Both the position numbers and the translations under genes were made by a program. From assembly GCF_003086295.3 (NCBI RefSeq), contig NC_092051.1, positions 74,959,772-75,023,771 of the forward strand: a stretch of 64,000 nt of DNA. The letters run 5' to 3'. This stretch comes from Arachis hypogaea. Lineage: Eukaryota > Streptophyta > Magnoliopsida > Fabales > Fabaceae. Under the pieces are notes generated by a model. That model worked only from the letters and a program-made list of their open reading frames with translations. It was not told the DNA's origin and did not search any database. Positions 1 to 10,707 of the stretch are shown here, in pieces. How positions within the stretch are numbered: position 1 is the first letter of the stretch; each line of letters opens with the position of its first letter.

Positions 1-2
1 TT

Positions 3-785
3 ATTAGCAACCATGTCAATGAGTTCTTGAGCTTCTGCAGGCGTTTTCTTTAGGTGAATGGATCCACCTGCAGAAGTGTCCAGTGACATCTTTGATAGCT
101 CAGATAAACCATCATAGAATATATCCAGGATGGTCCATTCTGAAAGCATGTCAGAAGGACACTTTTTGGTTAACTGTTTGTATCTTTCCCAAGCTTCATA
201 GAGAGATTCACCTTCTTTCTGTCTGAAGGTTTGAACATCAGCTCTAAGCTTGGTCAGCTTTTGAGGAGGAAAGTACTTGGCTAAGAAAGCCGTGACCAGC
301 TTATCCCAAGAGTTCAGGTTGTCTTTGGGTTGAGAATCCAACCATAATATAGCTCTGTCTCTTACAGCAAAAGGGAAAAGCATGAGCCTGTAGACTTCAG
401 GATCTATTCCATTAGTCTTAACAGTATCACATATCTGCAAGAATTCAGTTAAGAACTGAAAAGGATCTTCAGATGGAAGTCCATGAAACTTGCAGTTCTG
501 CTGCATCAGAGAAACTAATTGAGGTTTCAGCTCAAAGTTGTTTGCTCCAATGGCAGGAATGGAGATGCTTCTTCCATGTAAATTGGAATTAGGTGCAGTA
601 AAGTCACCAAGCATCTTCCTTACATTATTATTATTTTCGGCTGCCATCTCCTCTTCCTGTTCAAAAATTTCTGAAAGGTTTTCTCTGGATTGTTGTATTT
701 TAGCTTCTCTTAATTTTCTCTTCAGAGTCCTTTCAGGTTCTGGATCTGCTTCCACAAGAATGTTCTTATCCTTGCTCCTGCTCAT
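3..785 (-). CDS. gag: Gag polyprotein, N-terminal part (element A), truncated by window edge
   Basis: Gag packages retrotransposon RNA into virus-like particles in the cytoplasm. The frame starts at the ATG on 783-785 (MSRSKDKN) and stays open for 261 codons to the window edge, with no stop. Residues about 1-60 are charged, with an acidic EQEEE stretch. From about residue 75 (IGANNFELKPQLVSLMQQ) the retrotransposon gag domain follows, including LRADVQTFRQKEGESLYEAW and ERYKQLTKKCP. The same block occurs in the gag of element N, which supports an Athila-type assignment. The nucleocapsid zinc knuckle and pol would lie left of the window. This is the only uninterrupted gag here, so A may be a young copy (inference). 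Confidence 0.9.
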   Translation of the reverse strand, partial: MSRSKDKNILVEADPEPERTLKRKLREAKIQQSRENLSEIFEQEEEMAAENNNNVRKMLGDFTAPNSNLHGRSISIPAIGANNFELKPQLVSLMQQNCKFHGLPSEDPFQFLTEFLQICDTVKTNGIDPEVYRLMLFPFAVRDRAILWLDSQPKDNLNSWDKLVTAFLAKYFPPQKLTKLRADVQTFRQKEGESLYEAWERYKQLTKKCPSDMLSEWTILDIFYDGLSELSKMSLDTSAGGSIHLKKTPAEAQELIDMVAN

Positions 786-2673
786 ATGACAAAGAAGAAG
801 GCACAGAAAAATAATAATAATAATGGAGATCCTTTATACCACAGTATAGGGATCCCTGTGTGAGTGGAAGAAGAGGGGGAGACAAAGAATGTAATATAAT
901 GGAAGAAACACAACTGTGAGGATGGAAGAGAGGTGAAATGAGATGTTAGGATATGAATGAATAAATAGAATGAGATGGGGGAGGGATAATTTTCGAAAAT
1001 ATTTTTGAAAAAGAGTTAGTGATTTTTGAAAATTGTTAGTATTTTTTTCGAAATTTTTTTTTTGAAATAAAAATAAAAATAAAAATAATTAGTTAATTAA
1101 AAAGAAATTTTTGAAAAAGAGGGGAGATATTTTCGAAAATTAGAGAGAGAGAGAGAGAGTTAGTTAGGTAGTTTTGAAAAAGTTAAGAAACAAACAAAAA
1201 GTTAGTTAGTTAGTTGAAACAAATTTTGGAAAGATAAGAAGTTAGGAGGTTAGAAAATATATTTTGAAAAGATCTTTTTGAAAAAGATAAGATAAGAAGA
1301 TATTTTTGAAAAGATATGATAGGAATTAGTTTTGAAAAAGATTTGATTTTTAAAATCTCAATTAATGACTTGATTCATAAGAAATCACAAGATATGATTC
1401 TAGAACTTAAAGTTTGAATCTTTCTTAACAAGCAAGTAACAAACTTCAAATTTTTGAATCAAAACATTAATTGATTAGTTATTTTCGAAAATTTTATATA
1501 AAAATAAGAAAAATATTTTTGAAAAATATTTTTGAAATTTTCAAAAATAACTAATAATTTTGAAAAAGATTTGATTTTTGAAAAAGATTTTGAAAAAGAT
1601 AAGATTTTCAAATTGAAAATTTGATTTGACTCATGAGAAACAACTTGATTTTAAAAATTTTTTGAAAAAGTCAACTCAATTTTCGAATTTGATGAGAGAA
1701 AAATGGAAAGATATTTTTTTGATTTTTGAATTTTTATGAAAAACATGAAAAATATGCAATGCATGAAATTTTTAGATCAAAACAATGAATGCATGCAAGA
1801 ATGCTATGAATGTCAAGATGAACACCAAGAACACTTTGAATGTCATGATGAACATCAAGAACATATTTTTGAAAAATTTTTAATGCAAAGAAAACATGCA
1901 AGACACCAAACTTAGAATTCTTTAATGCTTAGGCACTAAGAATTCAAGAATGCATATGATAAACATGAAAAGACACAAAACAAAAATAAATCATCAAGAT
2001 CAAACAAGAAGACTTACCAAGAACAACTTGAAGATCATGAAGAACACTATGAATGCATGATATTTTCGAAATATGCAAGATGCACATGCAAGTGACACCA
2101 AACTTATGATGTGACTCAAGACTTAAACAAGAAACAGAAAATATTTTTGATTTTTATGATTTTCTAATTTTTTTGGATTTTTATTTATATTTTTCGAAAA
2201 TTTAAAAGAAAAAATAAGGATTCCAAAATTTTTAATATGAATTCCAGGAATCTTGCCATGTTAGTCTAAAGCTTCAGTCCAGGAATTAGACATGGCTCAC
2301 TAGCCAGCCAAGCTTTCAATGAAAGCTCCAGTCCAAAATACTAGACATGGCCAATGGCCAGCCAAGCTGTGATATATGGAATTACATGCATTGAAGTTAT
2401 TAGTTGAAGCCTCAGTCCAAAAGAATTTAGACATGACTTTACAGCCAGCCAGGCTTCAACATGCTTCATGAAACACTAGAATTCATTCTTAAAAATCTTG
2501 AATAAAATTTTTGAAAACATTTTTATTATTTTTTTTTATTTTTTTATTTTTTTTCGAAAACAAAGGAGAAATTTTTGAAAAATATTTTTAAAAAATTTTT
2601 TGAACAGAAAACGAAAAGAAAGTTACCCAATCTGAGCAACAAGATGAACCGTCAGTTGTCCATACACAAACAA
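786..2673 (-). other. Leader (5' untranslated internal region) of element A
   Basis: About 1.9 kb between the primer site and the gag ATG, with no credible ORF. It is AT-rich and built of many short TTTTTGAAAAA and TTTTCGAAAA-like pieces, with a GA dinucleotide run near 1143-1160 and short direct repeats near 1790-1865 (GAATG, GATGAACA.CAAGAACA). Such leaders are usual for Athila-type elements and may hold packaging signals, but I see no defined site. Confidence 0.7.
2261..2460 (-). repeat. Three degenerate tandem repeats in the A leader
   Basis: Three copies of a 55-60 bp unit start near 2261, 2319 and 2401. On the plus strand each has the order: AAGC(T/C)TCAGTCC-like, TAGACATG(G/A)C, then GCCAGCCA(A/G)GCTT. 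The copies are clearly related but diverged, so the duplication is old. Confidence 0.75.
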
Positions 2674-2691
2674 TCCCCGGCAACGGCGCCA
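2674..2691 (-). other. Primer binding site of A (tRNA-Asp)
   Basis: The minus strand reads TGGCGCCGTTGCCGGGGA, complementary to the 3' end of plant tRNA-Asp, six bases from the LTR end at 2698. Athila-type elements typically use this primer. Confidence 0.93.
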
Positions 2692-3830
2692 AAAACTTGG
2701 TGCACGAAATTGTGATGTCCAGGCTCGAACAATCCCTGGTAATGGCTCCAAAGCTTGGTGCTTTGATATTAATTCATAATTGTCAAAACTTCGATACAAC
2801 TAACCAGCAAGTGCACTGGGTCGTCCAAGTAATACCTTACGTGAGTAAGGGTCGAATCCCACGGAGATTGTTGGTATGATGCAAGCTATGGTCACCTTGC
2901 AAATCTCAGTCAGGCAGATATAAAGTGATAATGGTGTTTTCGAATGTTATATAATAAAATAAGGATAGAGATACTTATGTAATTCATTGGTAGGAATTTC
3001 AGATAAGCGAATGGAGATGCTTTTCGTCCCTCTGAACCTCTGCTTTCCTGCTATCTTCATCCAATCAGTCTTACTCCTTTCCATGGCTGGCTTTATGTGA
3101 TACATCACTACTGTCAACGGCTACTTTCGGTCATCTCACGGGAAAATGATCCAATGCCCTGTCACGGCACGGCTAATCGTCTGGAGGCATCACCCTTGTC
3201 AATGGCTTCATCTTATCCTCTCAGTGAATAATATGCTCACGCACCCTGTCACGGCACGGCTATTCATCTGTCGGTTCTCGATCATGCTGGAATAGGATTT
3301 ACTATCCTTTTGCGTTTGTCACTAACGCCCTGCAATCGCGAGTTCGGAGCTCGTCACAGTCATTCAATCATTGAATCCTACTCGGAATACCACAGACAAG
3401 GTTTAGACCTTCCGGATTCTCTTGAATGCCGCCATCATTCTAGCTTACGCCACGAAGATTCTGGTTAGGAGATCTAAGAGATACTCATTCTAGCTTAATT
3501 CATGTAGAACAGAAGTGTTTGTCAGGCACGCGTTCATGAGGGAGAAGGATAATGAGCGTCACACATAATCATCACCTTCATCACGTTCTTGGGTGCGAAT
3601 GGATATCTTAGAAGCGAAATAAGAAGAATTGAATAGAAAACAGTAGTACTTTGCATTAATCTTTGAGGAACAGCAGAGCTCCACACCTTAATCTATGGAG
3701 TGTAGAAACTCTACCGTGAAAATACATAAGTGAAAGTCCAGGCATGGCCGAGATGGCCAGCCCCTCTGATCTAAGAACAATGCGTTCAAAGATGGTCAAA
3801 AAGACGTCTAATACAATAGTAAGAGGTCCT

Positions 3831-3837
3831 ATTTATA
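3831..3837 (-). promoter_or_regulatory. Putative TATA box in the A LTR
   Basis: The minus strand reads TATTATAAATAGG, inside the LTR and element-proximal to the palindromic cluster, a plausible Pol II promoter position. No expression evidence. Confidence 0.5.
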
Positions 3838-3955
3838 ATAAACTAGTCACTAGGGTTTACATGAGTAAGTAATTGATGCATAAATCCACTTCCGGGGCCC
3901 ACTTGGTGTGTGTTTGGTCTGAGCTTAAGTGTAGCACGTGCAGAGGCCATTTGTG

Positions 3956-4072
3956 GAGTTGAACGCCAGTTTCTGTGCCAGTTTGGGCGTTCAACTCTGG
4001 TTCTGGATTCTTTTCTGGCGCTGGACGCCAGATTTGGGCAGAAGGCTGGCGTTGAACGCCAGTTTACGTCGT
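3956..4072 (-). repeat. Palindromic GGCGTT/AACGCC cluster in the A LTR
   Basis: About 115 bp with repeated motifs such as GTTGAACGCCAG, GGGCGTTCAAC, GCTGGACGCCAG and GGCGTTGAACGCC. Many are reverse complements of each other. The same motif class recurs in the F LTR (about 45410-45600) and in the J/I LTR (about 46262-46370). Confidence 0.8.
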
Positions 4073-4438
4073 CAATTCTTGGCCAAAGTATGGACTATTA
4101 TATATTGCTGGAAAGCCCTGGATGTCTACATTCCAACGCAATTAGAAGCGCGCCATTTCGAGTTCTGTAGCTCCAAAAAATCCACTTTGAGTGCAGGGAG
4201 GTCAGAATCCAACAGCATCAGCAGTCCTTCTTCAACCTCTGAATCTGATTTCTGCTCAAGTCCCTCAATTTCAGCCAGAAAATACCTGAAATCACAAAAA
4301 AACACACAAACTCATAGTAAAGTCCAGAAATGTGAATTTAACATAAAAACTAATGAAAACATCCCTAAAAGTAACTAGATCCTACTAAAAACATACTAAA
4401 AACAATGTCAAAAAGCGTATAAATTATCCGCTCATCAG

Positions 4439-4824
4439 TTAACAAGGTGGGAGAAAAATCCAATTCTCATCACAATCGATAAGGATAACCAGGATAGGAC
4501 TTCTATTTTTCATACCTTGCCAAGAGTTTCATTAAATATTAATTTATTAATTCCTGCAATTTATTTTCCTTGTTATTTAAATTACCTGTTCCTCACTTTC
4601 AAAACCCCCAATTTACAAAACTCATAACCAATATTAAGAACATACTTCCCTGCATTTCCTTGAGAAGACGACCCGAGGTTCAAATACTCGGTTATCAATT
4701 TTAAAGGGGTTTGTTACTTGTGACAACCAAAACGTTTGTAAGAAAGGTTGATTGCTTGGTTTAGTAACTATACTTGCAACGAGAGTTTACTATAACTTCT
4801 AAACCATCAATCTTCAGTTCTTCA
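4439..4824 (+). repeat. 5' LTR of B, 3' end only
   Basis: Homologous to 11105-11492 of the 3' LTR with few substitutions, ending TTCAGTTCTTCA. It contains the conserved U5 hairpin at 4673-4691 (CCGAG, loop, CTCGG). The missing part lies left of A, outside the window. Confidence 0.92.
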
Positions 4825-4827
4825 AAA

Positions 4828-4845
4828 TGGCGCCGTTGCCGGGGA
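4828..4845 (+). other. Primer binding site of B (tRNA-Asp)
   Basis: TGGCGCCGTTGCCGGGGA, three bases after the LTR end, complementary to the tRNA-Asp 3' end. Confidence 0.94.
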
Positions 4846-5474
4846 ATTGCAAACGTGTGCCTTATTATTGGTTATTATAAATATTTGCTTTTTGCTTGTT
4901 TATTTATTTTTATTTTTGTTTTTATTTTTGCCTTTTCGTAAATTAAGAGGTTATTGGTTTTTATTTAGTTATTAAAAATTTAAAAAAAAATTTTTTTTTC
5001 TTGTTGTTCATCTTGATCTTCAAGTTGTTCTTCGTGTTCATCTTGACCTTCAAGTTGTTCTTAGTTGTTTTCTTCGTTTTGATCTAAAAATTTTCAGTTT
5101 GGTGTCATTTTATTGTTTTTCTCTTTCCTCATTAAATTCAACATTTCAAAATTTCAATTTTCAATTTTCAATTTTCAAAATTCAAATTTAAAAATTTAAA
5201 ATTTAAATCTTGTTCAAAAAAAAACATATCTTTTTCAAAATCTTATCTTATCCTATTTCAAAAATCAAATTTCAATATTTAAATTTCAAATTTCAAATTT
5301 CAAATTTCAAAATTCAAATTTCAAAAATTTAAAATTCAAAATTTCAAATTTCAGATTTCAAAATTTAATTTTCAAATTTCAAAATCTAATTTTCAAATTT
5401 AAAAATTTAAATTTCAATAAACTTTTAATTTCAATTTGTTTTTATTTTTCGTTTTTAAATTTTTATTTGTTATC
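4846..5474 (+). other. Leader of element B
   Basis: Non-coding. A CTTCAAGTTGTTCTT-like direct repeat lies at about 5020-5060, followed by low-complexity AAATTTCAAA/AAATTC runs (5150-5430). The homologous K leader (50054-50569) has the same texture. Confidence 0.7.
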
Positions 5475-7045
5475 ATGAGTTCTCACCCCCATCGCTATGA
5501 GTCTGGTTACAATTATGTTGCAGGAAGAAGAAATTACAATGAGAACAGGCATCAAGGTTGGAACAATCAAAGATGGGAGGAGCCACAAGGATTTGATCAA
5601 CCCTCTTGGCAACAACCACCTCCAATGGACTATCAACAACCACCACCATATGCCTATGAACCCTTTCCTCAACATGACTTTGGACCACCAAACTCACAAG
5701 CCCCTTTACACCATTTACCTCCATATGACCCTAACCCACATCCACCATACCAACCACCCTATGAACCGAATGAGCCATACATAGATCCACCCCAACCTCT
5801 ATTGGATAACAATACACTCATCTCTAACATCATTGGTCTCACCTCTACACTCCAAAATATTATATCCCGCATGAACCAACCTTCTACCTCTAATATTCAA
5901 CCCTCAAGCTCTAGTGCACTTCCTTTTCAACCACATAATGATCTTTTCATCCCATCACCACCTCCATGTAAGAGCACCCACATCCATCAATCCAAGAGCA
6001 AGATGATCCCAATTATGCTATTGATATGGAACAGGAAAGAAGGAATCATCTTCACGAATCCATACTTCATAAAGAGCTAGAGGAGGCCCTACGGGTAAAG
6101 GTAGGAGAGACCCTTGAAGATGAAAGAGTAGTTGAAAGGAGTTGTCATGGAAAGAAAATCATCGAGGATGAGTACGATTTTATACTTAAACAACTGGACA
6201 AAGCAGCAACTATTAAGAAAGAAGTGGTTGCAGACTTAAGAGATGATGTACCTCCATTGGAAAGTCTAGTCAAAGAGCCTCCTTCCATGGTGTTAGATGT
6301 TGATGTTAAGGAGAGCATACAACCTCCAAGGCAGATCATGGTTGAAGACTTGAAAGAGGTTGATCAAGAGATGGAGACTAAAGAAGCAGAAGCACAGCCT
6401 CCCATGCCCTTGGTGAGCAATAAAGAAGAGATTGAATTGGAAGAAAGCTACGAAGAGGAAGAGGTTGATATTGAAGAAACTTGCAAAGAGGTGGAAGTTG
6501 TCAGAGAAGAGCACAAGGGAGTGGAGCTTGCAAATTCGTTAACAATACCTCCCCCTAAGTTGCCATCATCCTTCACAACATTCAAGTGGGTAAAATTCAT
6601 ATCCCTTAGCTTTTTAATTCCTCTTGAATATGGGCTACTGGAGACGGATGGTTAACTTAGAGCTCTTTATGGCATTAAGAGTAAGAGGAAGATGGTTAGT
6701 GGTTGGAGTTGTCAAGCAAGGTTCAACATGGTTGTGTGCTCAAAATTTAAACGCAAAAGTTGGTGTAGAGCTCAACTGAATGGGTCTAGGAAGTTGTTTG
6801 GCCGCTTTAGTGAGAATTCAGATTGCTTGCTACCCGGATGGAATCATGATGATCAACACAAAGATGGGTGTAAAAGCAAGGTTTGGGATCCTGGAATCTG
6901 TTCTGACATTCAGCATACTGGAAGCCTGAGAACCTATTTAAAACTGCTCAAGGGTTTTACGTGCCTAGTTTGGGACCCCGGAGGCCATTGGAATTCCAAA
7001 TATTGGTGGTGATTTTTGGATGAATACAAGCACAAGCCACCATAA
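5475..7045 (+). pseudogene. ORF1 of B: conserved protein of unknown function, frameshifted
   Basis: Same protein family as the K ORF (50570-52195). The start is the ATG at 5475 (MSSHPHRYESGYNYV). N-terminal residues 1-180 are rich in Pro, Gln, Tyr and His (QQPPPMDYQQPPPYAYEP). The frame shifts between about 5990 and 6080; the second frame continues as an acidic, Glu-rich region and then a conserved C-terminal block: PLEYGLLETDG, LNGSRKLFGRFSEN, SKVWDPG, LVWDPGGHW and the end FLDEYKHKPP. In-frame stops occur at 6653-6655 and 7010-7012. It has no RT, protease or zinc knuckle and I know no function for it. The Pro/Gln-rich start and acidic middle could suit a particle or RNA-binding role (speculation). 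Confidence 0.8.
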
Positions 7046-7269
7046 CAGGGAGCTCACCAAATGTCCAACTTAAGGACTTTAACTAAAAGTGCTAGGTGGA
7101 AGACAACCCACCATGGTATGATCGTTCCTTTTTCATTTTTTATTTAGTTTTATTTGTTTTTGAGTTTTATTTTATTGAACCTGGAATTATTCATAACATC
7201 TGCATCAGCATCTGCATACTGCATTCTGCATTTTGCATTAAAAAATAAAAATAAAAAATAAAAAAAGGG

Positions 7270-7812
7270 AAAGCACGCACGTGACGCGGCAGCGTCGCTG
7301 ACGCGTCTGCGTCACCAGTGCGTTGTGAAGAAAAGAAAGTAAACAGAAAGTCACGCGAGAGCGTGGCTGGAGGCGTGCCTTTGGCACAAATCATCCCACA
7401 CGACTGCGTCGCTGACGTGTCCGCGTCACATGGGAAACATGCCTCCCACGCGTCCGCGTCATTCACGTGGCCGCGTGACCTGGAAATCGACGTAAGAAAG
7501 GGTGCACGACCGAAAGATGTGCAAGAGTGGTGCTGGACTGGTGCTGAACGCACAAACCCTACCACATGGACGCATGGCTCACGCGTCCACGTCATACCCC
7601 CATAATGGCCACTCACGTGATCACGTCAATCACACGACCGCGTCACCCTGGATTTTGGCAATACTAAGTTTCGAACAGAGAGTTGTGCGAGCGCGAGGCT
7701 GCCCTCGCGCCAGTAGCATAAACTGTGTCACGCGACCGCGTGACCAACGCGACCACATCAATCCCTATAAGTGCAAGTCATGCGACCGCGTGCCCCACGC
7801 GTCCGCGTCGCT
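7270..7812 (+). repeat. CpG-rich palindromic cluster, internal region of B
   Basis: About 540 bp downstream of ORF1 filled with variants of CACGCGTCCGCGTCA, GACGCGTCTGCGTCA and CACGCGACCGCGTGA. Most can pair with each other. It is GC-rich inside AT-rich DNA. The apparent ORFs here on both strands are by-products of the repeat. B's own 3' LTR carries the same motif class (10477-10555). Confidence 0.85.
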
Positions 7813-8371
7813 TGCGCCGCACAGCTTATCCTAATTTGCCAAATATCTTATCTTTTCTTTCCCAATCCTAATTTTTCCTCCCTCATTTCTTACTTACTTA
7901 TTCTTCCGTTCTTTCCTTTCTCATTCTTCTTATCTTTCACTTTATTTTACTTAATTTATTTGAATATTTCATTCATTGCATCTTAATTTTGTGCATATTT
8001 TTCTTTTCTTTTCTAAATTCATTATTTTTCCTTTGGTGTTAATTTTCTTATTTAACTGTTGCATCTTCTCTTGAATTATTTTGGGTGCTTAGTGACTTGT
8101 TTTATTCTGGATAGGTAATATTATTTTTACCAATGTCAATCTTTTATACCTGTATTACTTTTACATTGACATGAATTTATATTATCTCCTTACCCACACT
8201 CTCTTCCCTATTTTTGCAAATTTTTGCACTCTTGATTTGCCATGTACTTCTACTGTTTTCTCATTTGCATGTTGTAGCTACCATGTAATTGAGACCCTCA
8301 TTTGGCATTAACCCAACCATATTTTATTTTATCTTTATTTCTGGGTTACTGTTCTTCTTTTTCTCTTCTTT
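7813..8371 (+). other. Pyrimidine-rich non-coding segment, intron-like
   Basis: T- and C-rich stretch with no ORF, ending in TTTTTCTCTTCTTTCAG (AG at 8373-8374). That fits a plant intron's 3' end. The E copy has the same arrangement (AG on the minus strand at 27896-27897). No donor site was established. Confidence 0.5.
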
Positions 8372-8374
8372 CAG

Positions 8375-8471
8375 GCTGGCCACCGAAGACGAAAAAAGGG
8401 AGAAACTTCTATCACGAAAAACAAATGAGTCCATCTGCACAATCCTTGAAGAAAAGCATCAGTTGGAATAA
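8375..8471 (+). pseudogene. ORF2 remnant in B
   Basis: After the splice-acceptor-like site a short open stretch (GCTGGCCACC..., 32 codons ending TAA) lies where H carries ORF2 (40750-41699). From memory, related elements start ORF2 with ATGGCCACC; here the ATG position reads CTG. I infer that most of ORF2 was deleted. It is too short to prove by homology. Confidence 0.45.
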
Positions 8472-8495
8472 CCCGTCTACCTGCACATCTCAGCA

Positions 8496-8534
8496 TGTAC
8501 TGAGGACGGTACAATCTTTAAGTGTGGGGAGGTC
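8496..8534 (+). other. Internal hairpin plus polypurine tract (first PPT) of B
   Basis: TGTACT-GAGGAC-GGTACA (8496-8513) forms a six-pair stem with one wobble pair, followed by TTTAAGTGTGGGGAGGTC (8517-8534), nearly identical to the 3' PPT at 10003-10019. E (27741-27777) and H (41771-41809) carry the same module in the same place. It may prime second plus-strand DNA synthesis or be a relic of a duplicated end. Confidence 0.75.
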
Positions 8535-9269
8535 GATACCGACTTCCGTGGGTTAGTATTTCCTTCTCAAATACCAATGGTTTATTTTCCTTGTTAGTTG
8601 TTGCATTTGCATGTTTGATTGCATGATTATTTAATTTTGTGCATATTTTACCACTTGGTTGAAGTAATATTTTCTTTTTCAAAAAAACCTTTTTAGAGCA
8701 TTTCACTAATTTGAATAAAATTTAATGTTACACTTGTTTGAAGAAATATTATAATGGAACATGGTTAGAGCTCGAACACACAAAACCTGTGAGATTTTTG
8801 AGCTTATTTGAATTGGTTGCATTTTACCAACCAATATTTTATTTGTGGTGTGTGTTGTTCTCTCTAAAATTGTGATCTTTGTCTTGCTTAATTCTATATT
8901 TCCATGGTTTGATGTATGCATACACTTACATGATTGAGGCCTTTGTTTCACTGAGCTTACATACCCATATGGCCTTAACCCTTCATTATCCCTTGCAAAC
9001 CAATTTGAGCCTATTTTGCCCCTTTGTTCTTTACTTTAGCACATCATTAACTCTTAGCGAAAAACAATAATGTCCTTAATTTGAATCCTTGGTTAGCTTA
9101 GACTAGTGAGAGTGCTCATGAATTAAGTATAGGAAAGTTGAATTTGGAAACATTTGATTTGAGAATTGAGTATGTTAGAATTTTCTGAAAATGTAAAAAA
9201 AAAATGTTTAGGACATGATTCATGCATCCAATAATTTAATTATGTGCATTGAGAAAAATAAAAGAAAAG

Positions 9270-9321
<52 letters not shown>

Positions 9322-9982
9322 TGAGAAAAAGAAAAGAAAAAAAAAAAGAGCAATTAAGCAAAAAGGGGACAAAATGCCCCAAAGTAAGTGGTGAAAGCAA
9401 TGCATATGTACTGTACTTGAAATTAGAATGCATAAATATGTGGAAAACATGGTTAATGGATAGTTAGATGTGGTATTATGATTACATGTATTGTCTAAAG
9501 TTAGGTGGAAAGTTTAAGTTAATTAAGGATTCAGATTTTAGTCCACTTGGCCAAATACAATCCTACCTTGACCCTAACCCCATTACAGCCCTTAAAAGAC
9601 CTCTTGATATGTGTATATGTGCATTAAATTTTTGTTGATTGTTAGATGAAGAGCAAGCCTTAGAAAGCATGGTTAGTAGAGAATTGAGAGAATCAAACCT
9701 AAAACACTTGAGTGATTAGAGTGTATACACTCCCAGTGAGGGTTCGATGCCCAATTCCTTATTCCCTGCCTTCATGAGTTATTTTCTTCTTGCAAGTCTA
9801 TTTGTACTTCATTTTCATGATTTGAATTAGTAAAATCCACTTCATATTTCTTCTTGAAGGATTTGTTTACTTTTAACTAAGTAGGTAGAAACATTTTGCA
9901 TGTAGCTGCATTCATATAGATAGGTTGCATTTCATATTAATCTACCATTCCTCTTCACCCCTTTATAGTTTCTCTTGAGCTT
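8535..9982 (+). other. Inter-PPT non-coding module of B
   Basis: About 1.45 kb between the two PPTs with no convincing ORF, homologous to 26268-27740 (E, inverted) and 41810-43485 (H). Shared landmarks include CACACAAAACCTGTGAG with TTTTTGAGCTTA, ATGATTGAGGCC, TTGGTTAGCTTAG, a GGGGACAAAATGCCCC hairpin near 9365-9380, and the CCAGTGAGGGTTCGATG stretch near 9730-9760. B carries an AT microsatellite at 9273-9317. Confidence 0.75.
9273..9317 (+). repeat. (AT)n microsatellite
   Basis: About 22 perfect AT repeats in the inter-PPT module. ORFs over it on either strand are artefacts. Confidence 0.97.
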
Positions 9983-10019
9983 AGCATGAGGACATGCTAA
10001 TGTTTAAGTGTGGGGAGGT
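9983..10019 (+). other. 3' hairpin plus polypurine tract of B
   Basis: AGCAT-GAGGAC-ATGCT (9983-9998), then TTTAAGTGTGGGGAGGT (10003-10019) abutting the TG of the 3' LTR at 10020. This is the plus-strand priming site. The hairpin loop matches the internal module although the stem differs. Confidence 0.9.
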
Positions 10020-10637
10020 TGATAAACCACTATTTTATTGTTTATCTTATGCTTAATTGAGTGATTTTTATAAACTCTTTACCCACTTATTCATACTATT
10101 TTCATGGTTTTACATTTGCCTTCCTAATTATGTGCTTTGAGTGAAAACATGCTTCTTTAGCCTTAAGTTCCCTATGATTAATCCTCTCTTATTACCATTA
10201 GATGCCTTGATATGTGTGTTAAGTGATTTCAGAGATTACAGGGCAGGAATGCCTTGGAGGATGGAAAGGAAGTATGCAAAAGTGGAAGGAATACAAGAAG
10301 TTGGAGAAATTGCTAAGCTATCCAGCCTGACCTCTTCGCACTCAAACGGCTATAACTTTAGCTACAGAGCTCCAAATGACGCAGTTCCAGTTGCGTTGGA
10401 AAGCTAACGTTCGGGGCTTCGATTTCGCATGTAATTTGCCATTGCTGTCCCAACGTTAGGTGACACAAACACGTGAATGATGCGCCCGCGTCGCATCTGC
10501 GAACTTCAGTCCGCGCGGACGCGTGGACGACGCCTCCGCGTCACTTTCCCGCGACCTGAACGTAACAGAAATCACAGGGGTTAATTTTTGGGCTGTTTTT
10601 GACCTAGTTTTCAGCCCAGAACACACAGATTAGATGC

Positions 10638-10643
10638 TATAAA
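10638..10643 (+). promoter_or_regulatory. Putative TATA box, B 3' LTR
   Basis: GCTATAAAGTGGGG. The identical motif occurs in the K LTR (49143-49148), and TATAAG sits at the same place in H (39838, 44097). It follows the palindromic cluster and precedes the GA/CT hairpin by about 65 bp. Confidence 0.65.
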
Positions 10644-10707
10644 GTGGGGAAATGCATCCATTCATAATAAGCTTTCATATTCACAATTTTTAGAGTAGAT
10701 GTAGTTT

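Larger units (their letters stand above)
1..4438 (-). mobile_element. Element A: Athila/FIDEL-like LTR retrotransposon, 5' half
   Basis: Minus-strand Ty3/gypsy element that runs off the left edge. In element order it has a 5' LTR (2698-4438), a tRNA-Asp primer site (2674-2691), an AT-rich leader and the start of gag. The LTR begins TGATGAGCGG in element orientation. The sequence to the right (from 4439) is the interior of an LTR of element B, whose uninterrupted version is seen at 11105-11492, so A inserted into B. The expected 5-bp target duplication on this side would be GTTAA (4439-4443); its partner is outside the window. The LTR type resembles the peanut FIDEL family from memory, which I could not check. 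Confidence 0.88.
2698..4438 (-). repeat. 5' LTR of element A
   Basis: 1741 bp with TG...CA ends. It starts TGATGAGCGG and ends GCACCA in element orientation. Plus positions 3956-4072 hold a cluster of GGCGTT/AACGCC palindromic motifs. A TATA-like box lies at 3831-3837. The right half of the F LTR (45014-45964) is homologous, including the AAAAGCGTATAAA..(A/T)CTGCTCATCA end, so A and F are related subfamilies. Confidence 0.9.

Noticed and set aside
2674..2691. tRNA-Asp gene fragment
   Set aside because: Only the 18-bp 3' end is present, as expected for a primer binding site; no cloverleaf.
7191..7834. Overlapping ORFs on both strands in the CpG cluster
   Set aside because: Open frames come from stop-poor GC-rich repeats; they are not conserved in the clusters of other copies.
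9220..9467. ORFs encoding YIYIYI runs
   Set aside because: Translation of the AT microsatellite.
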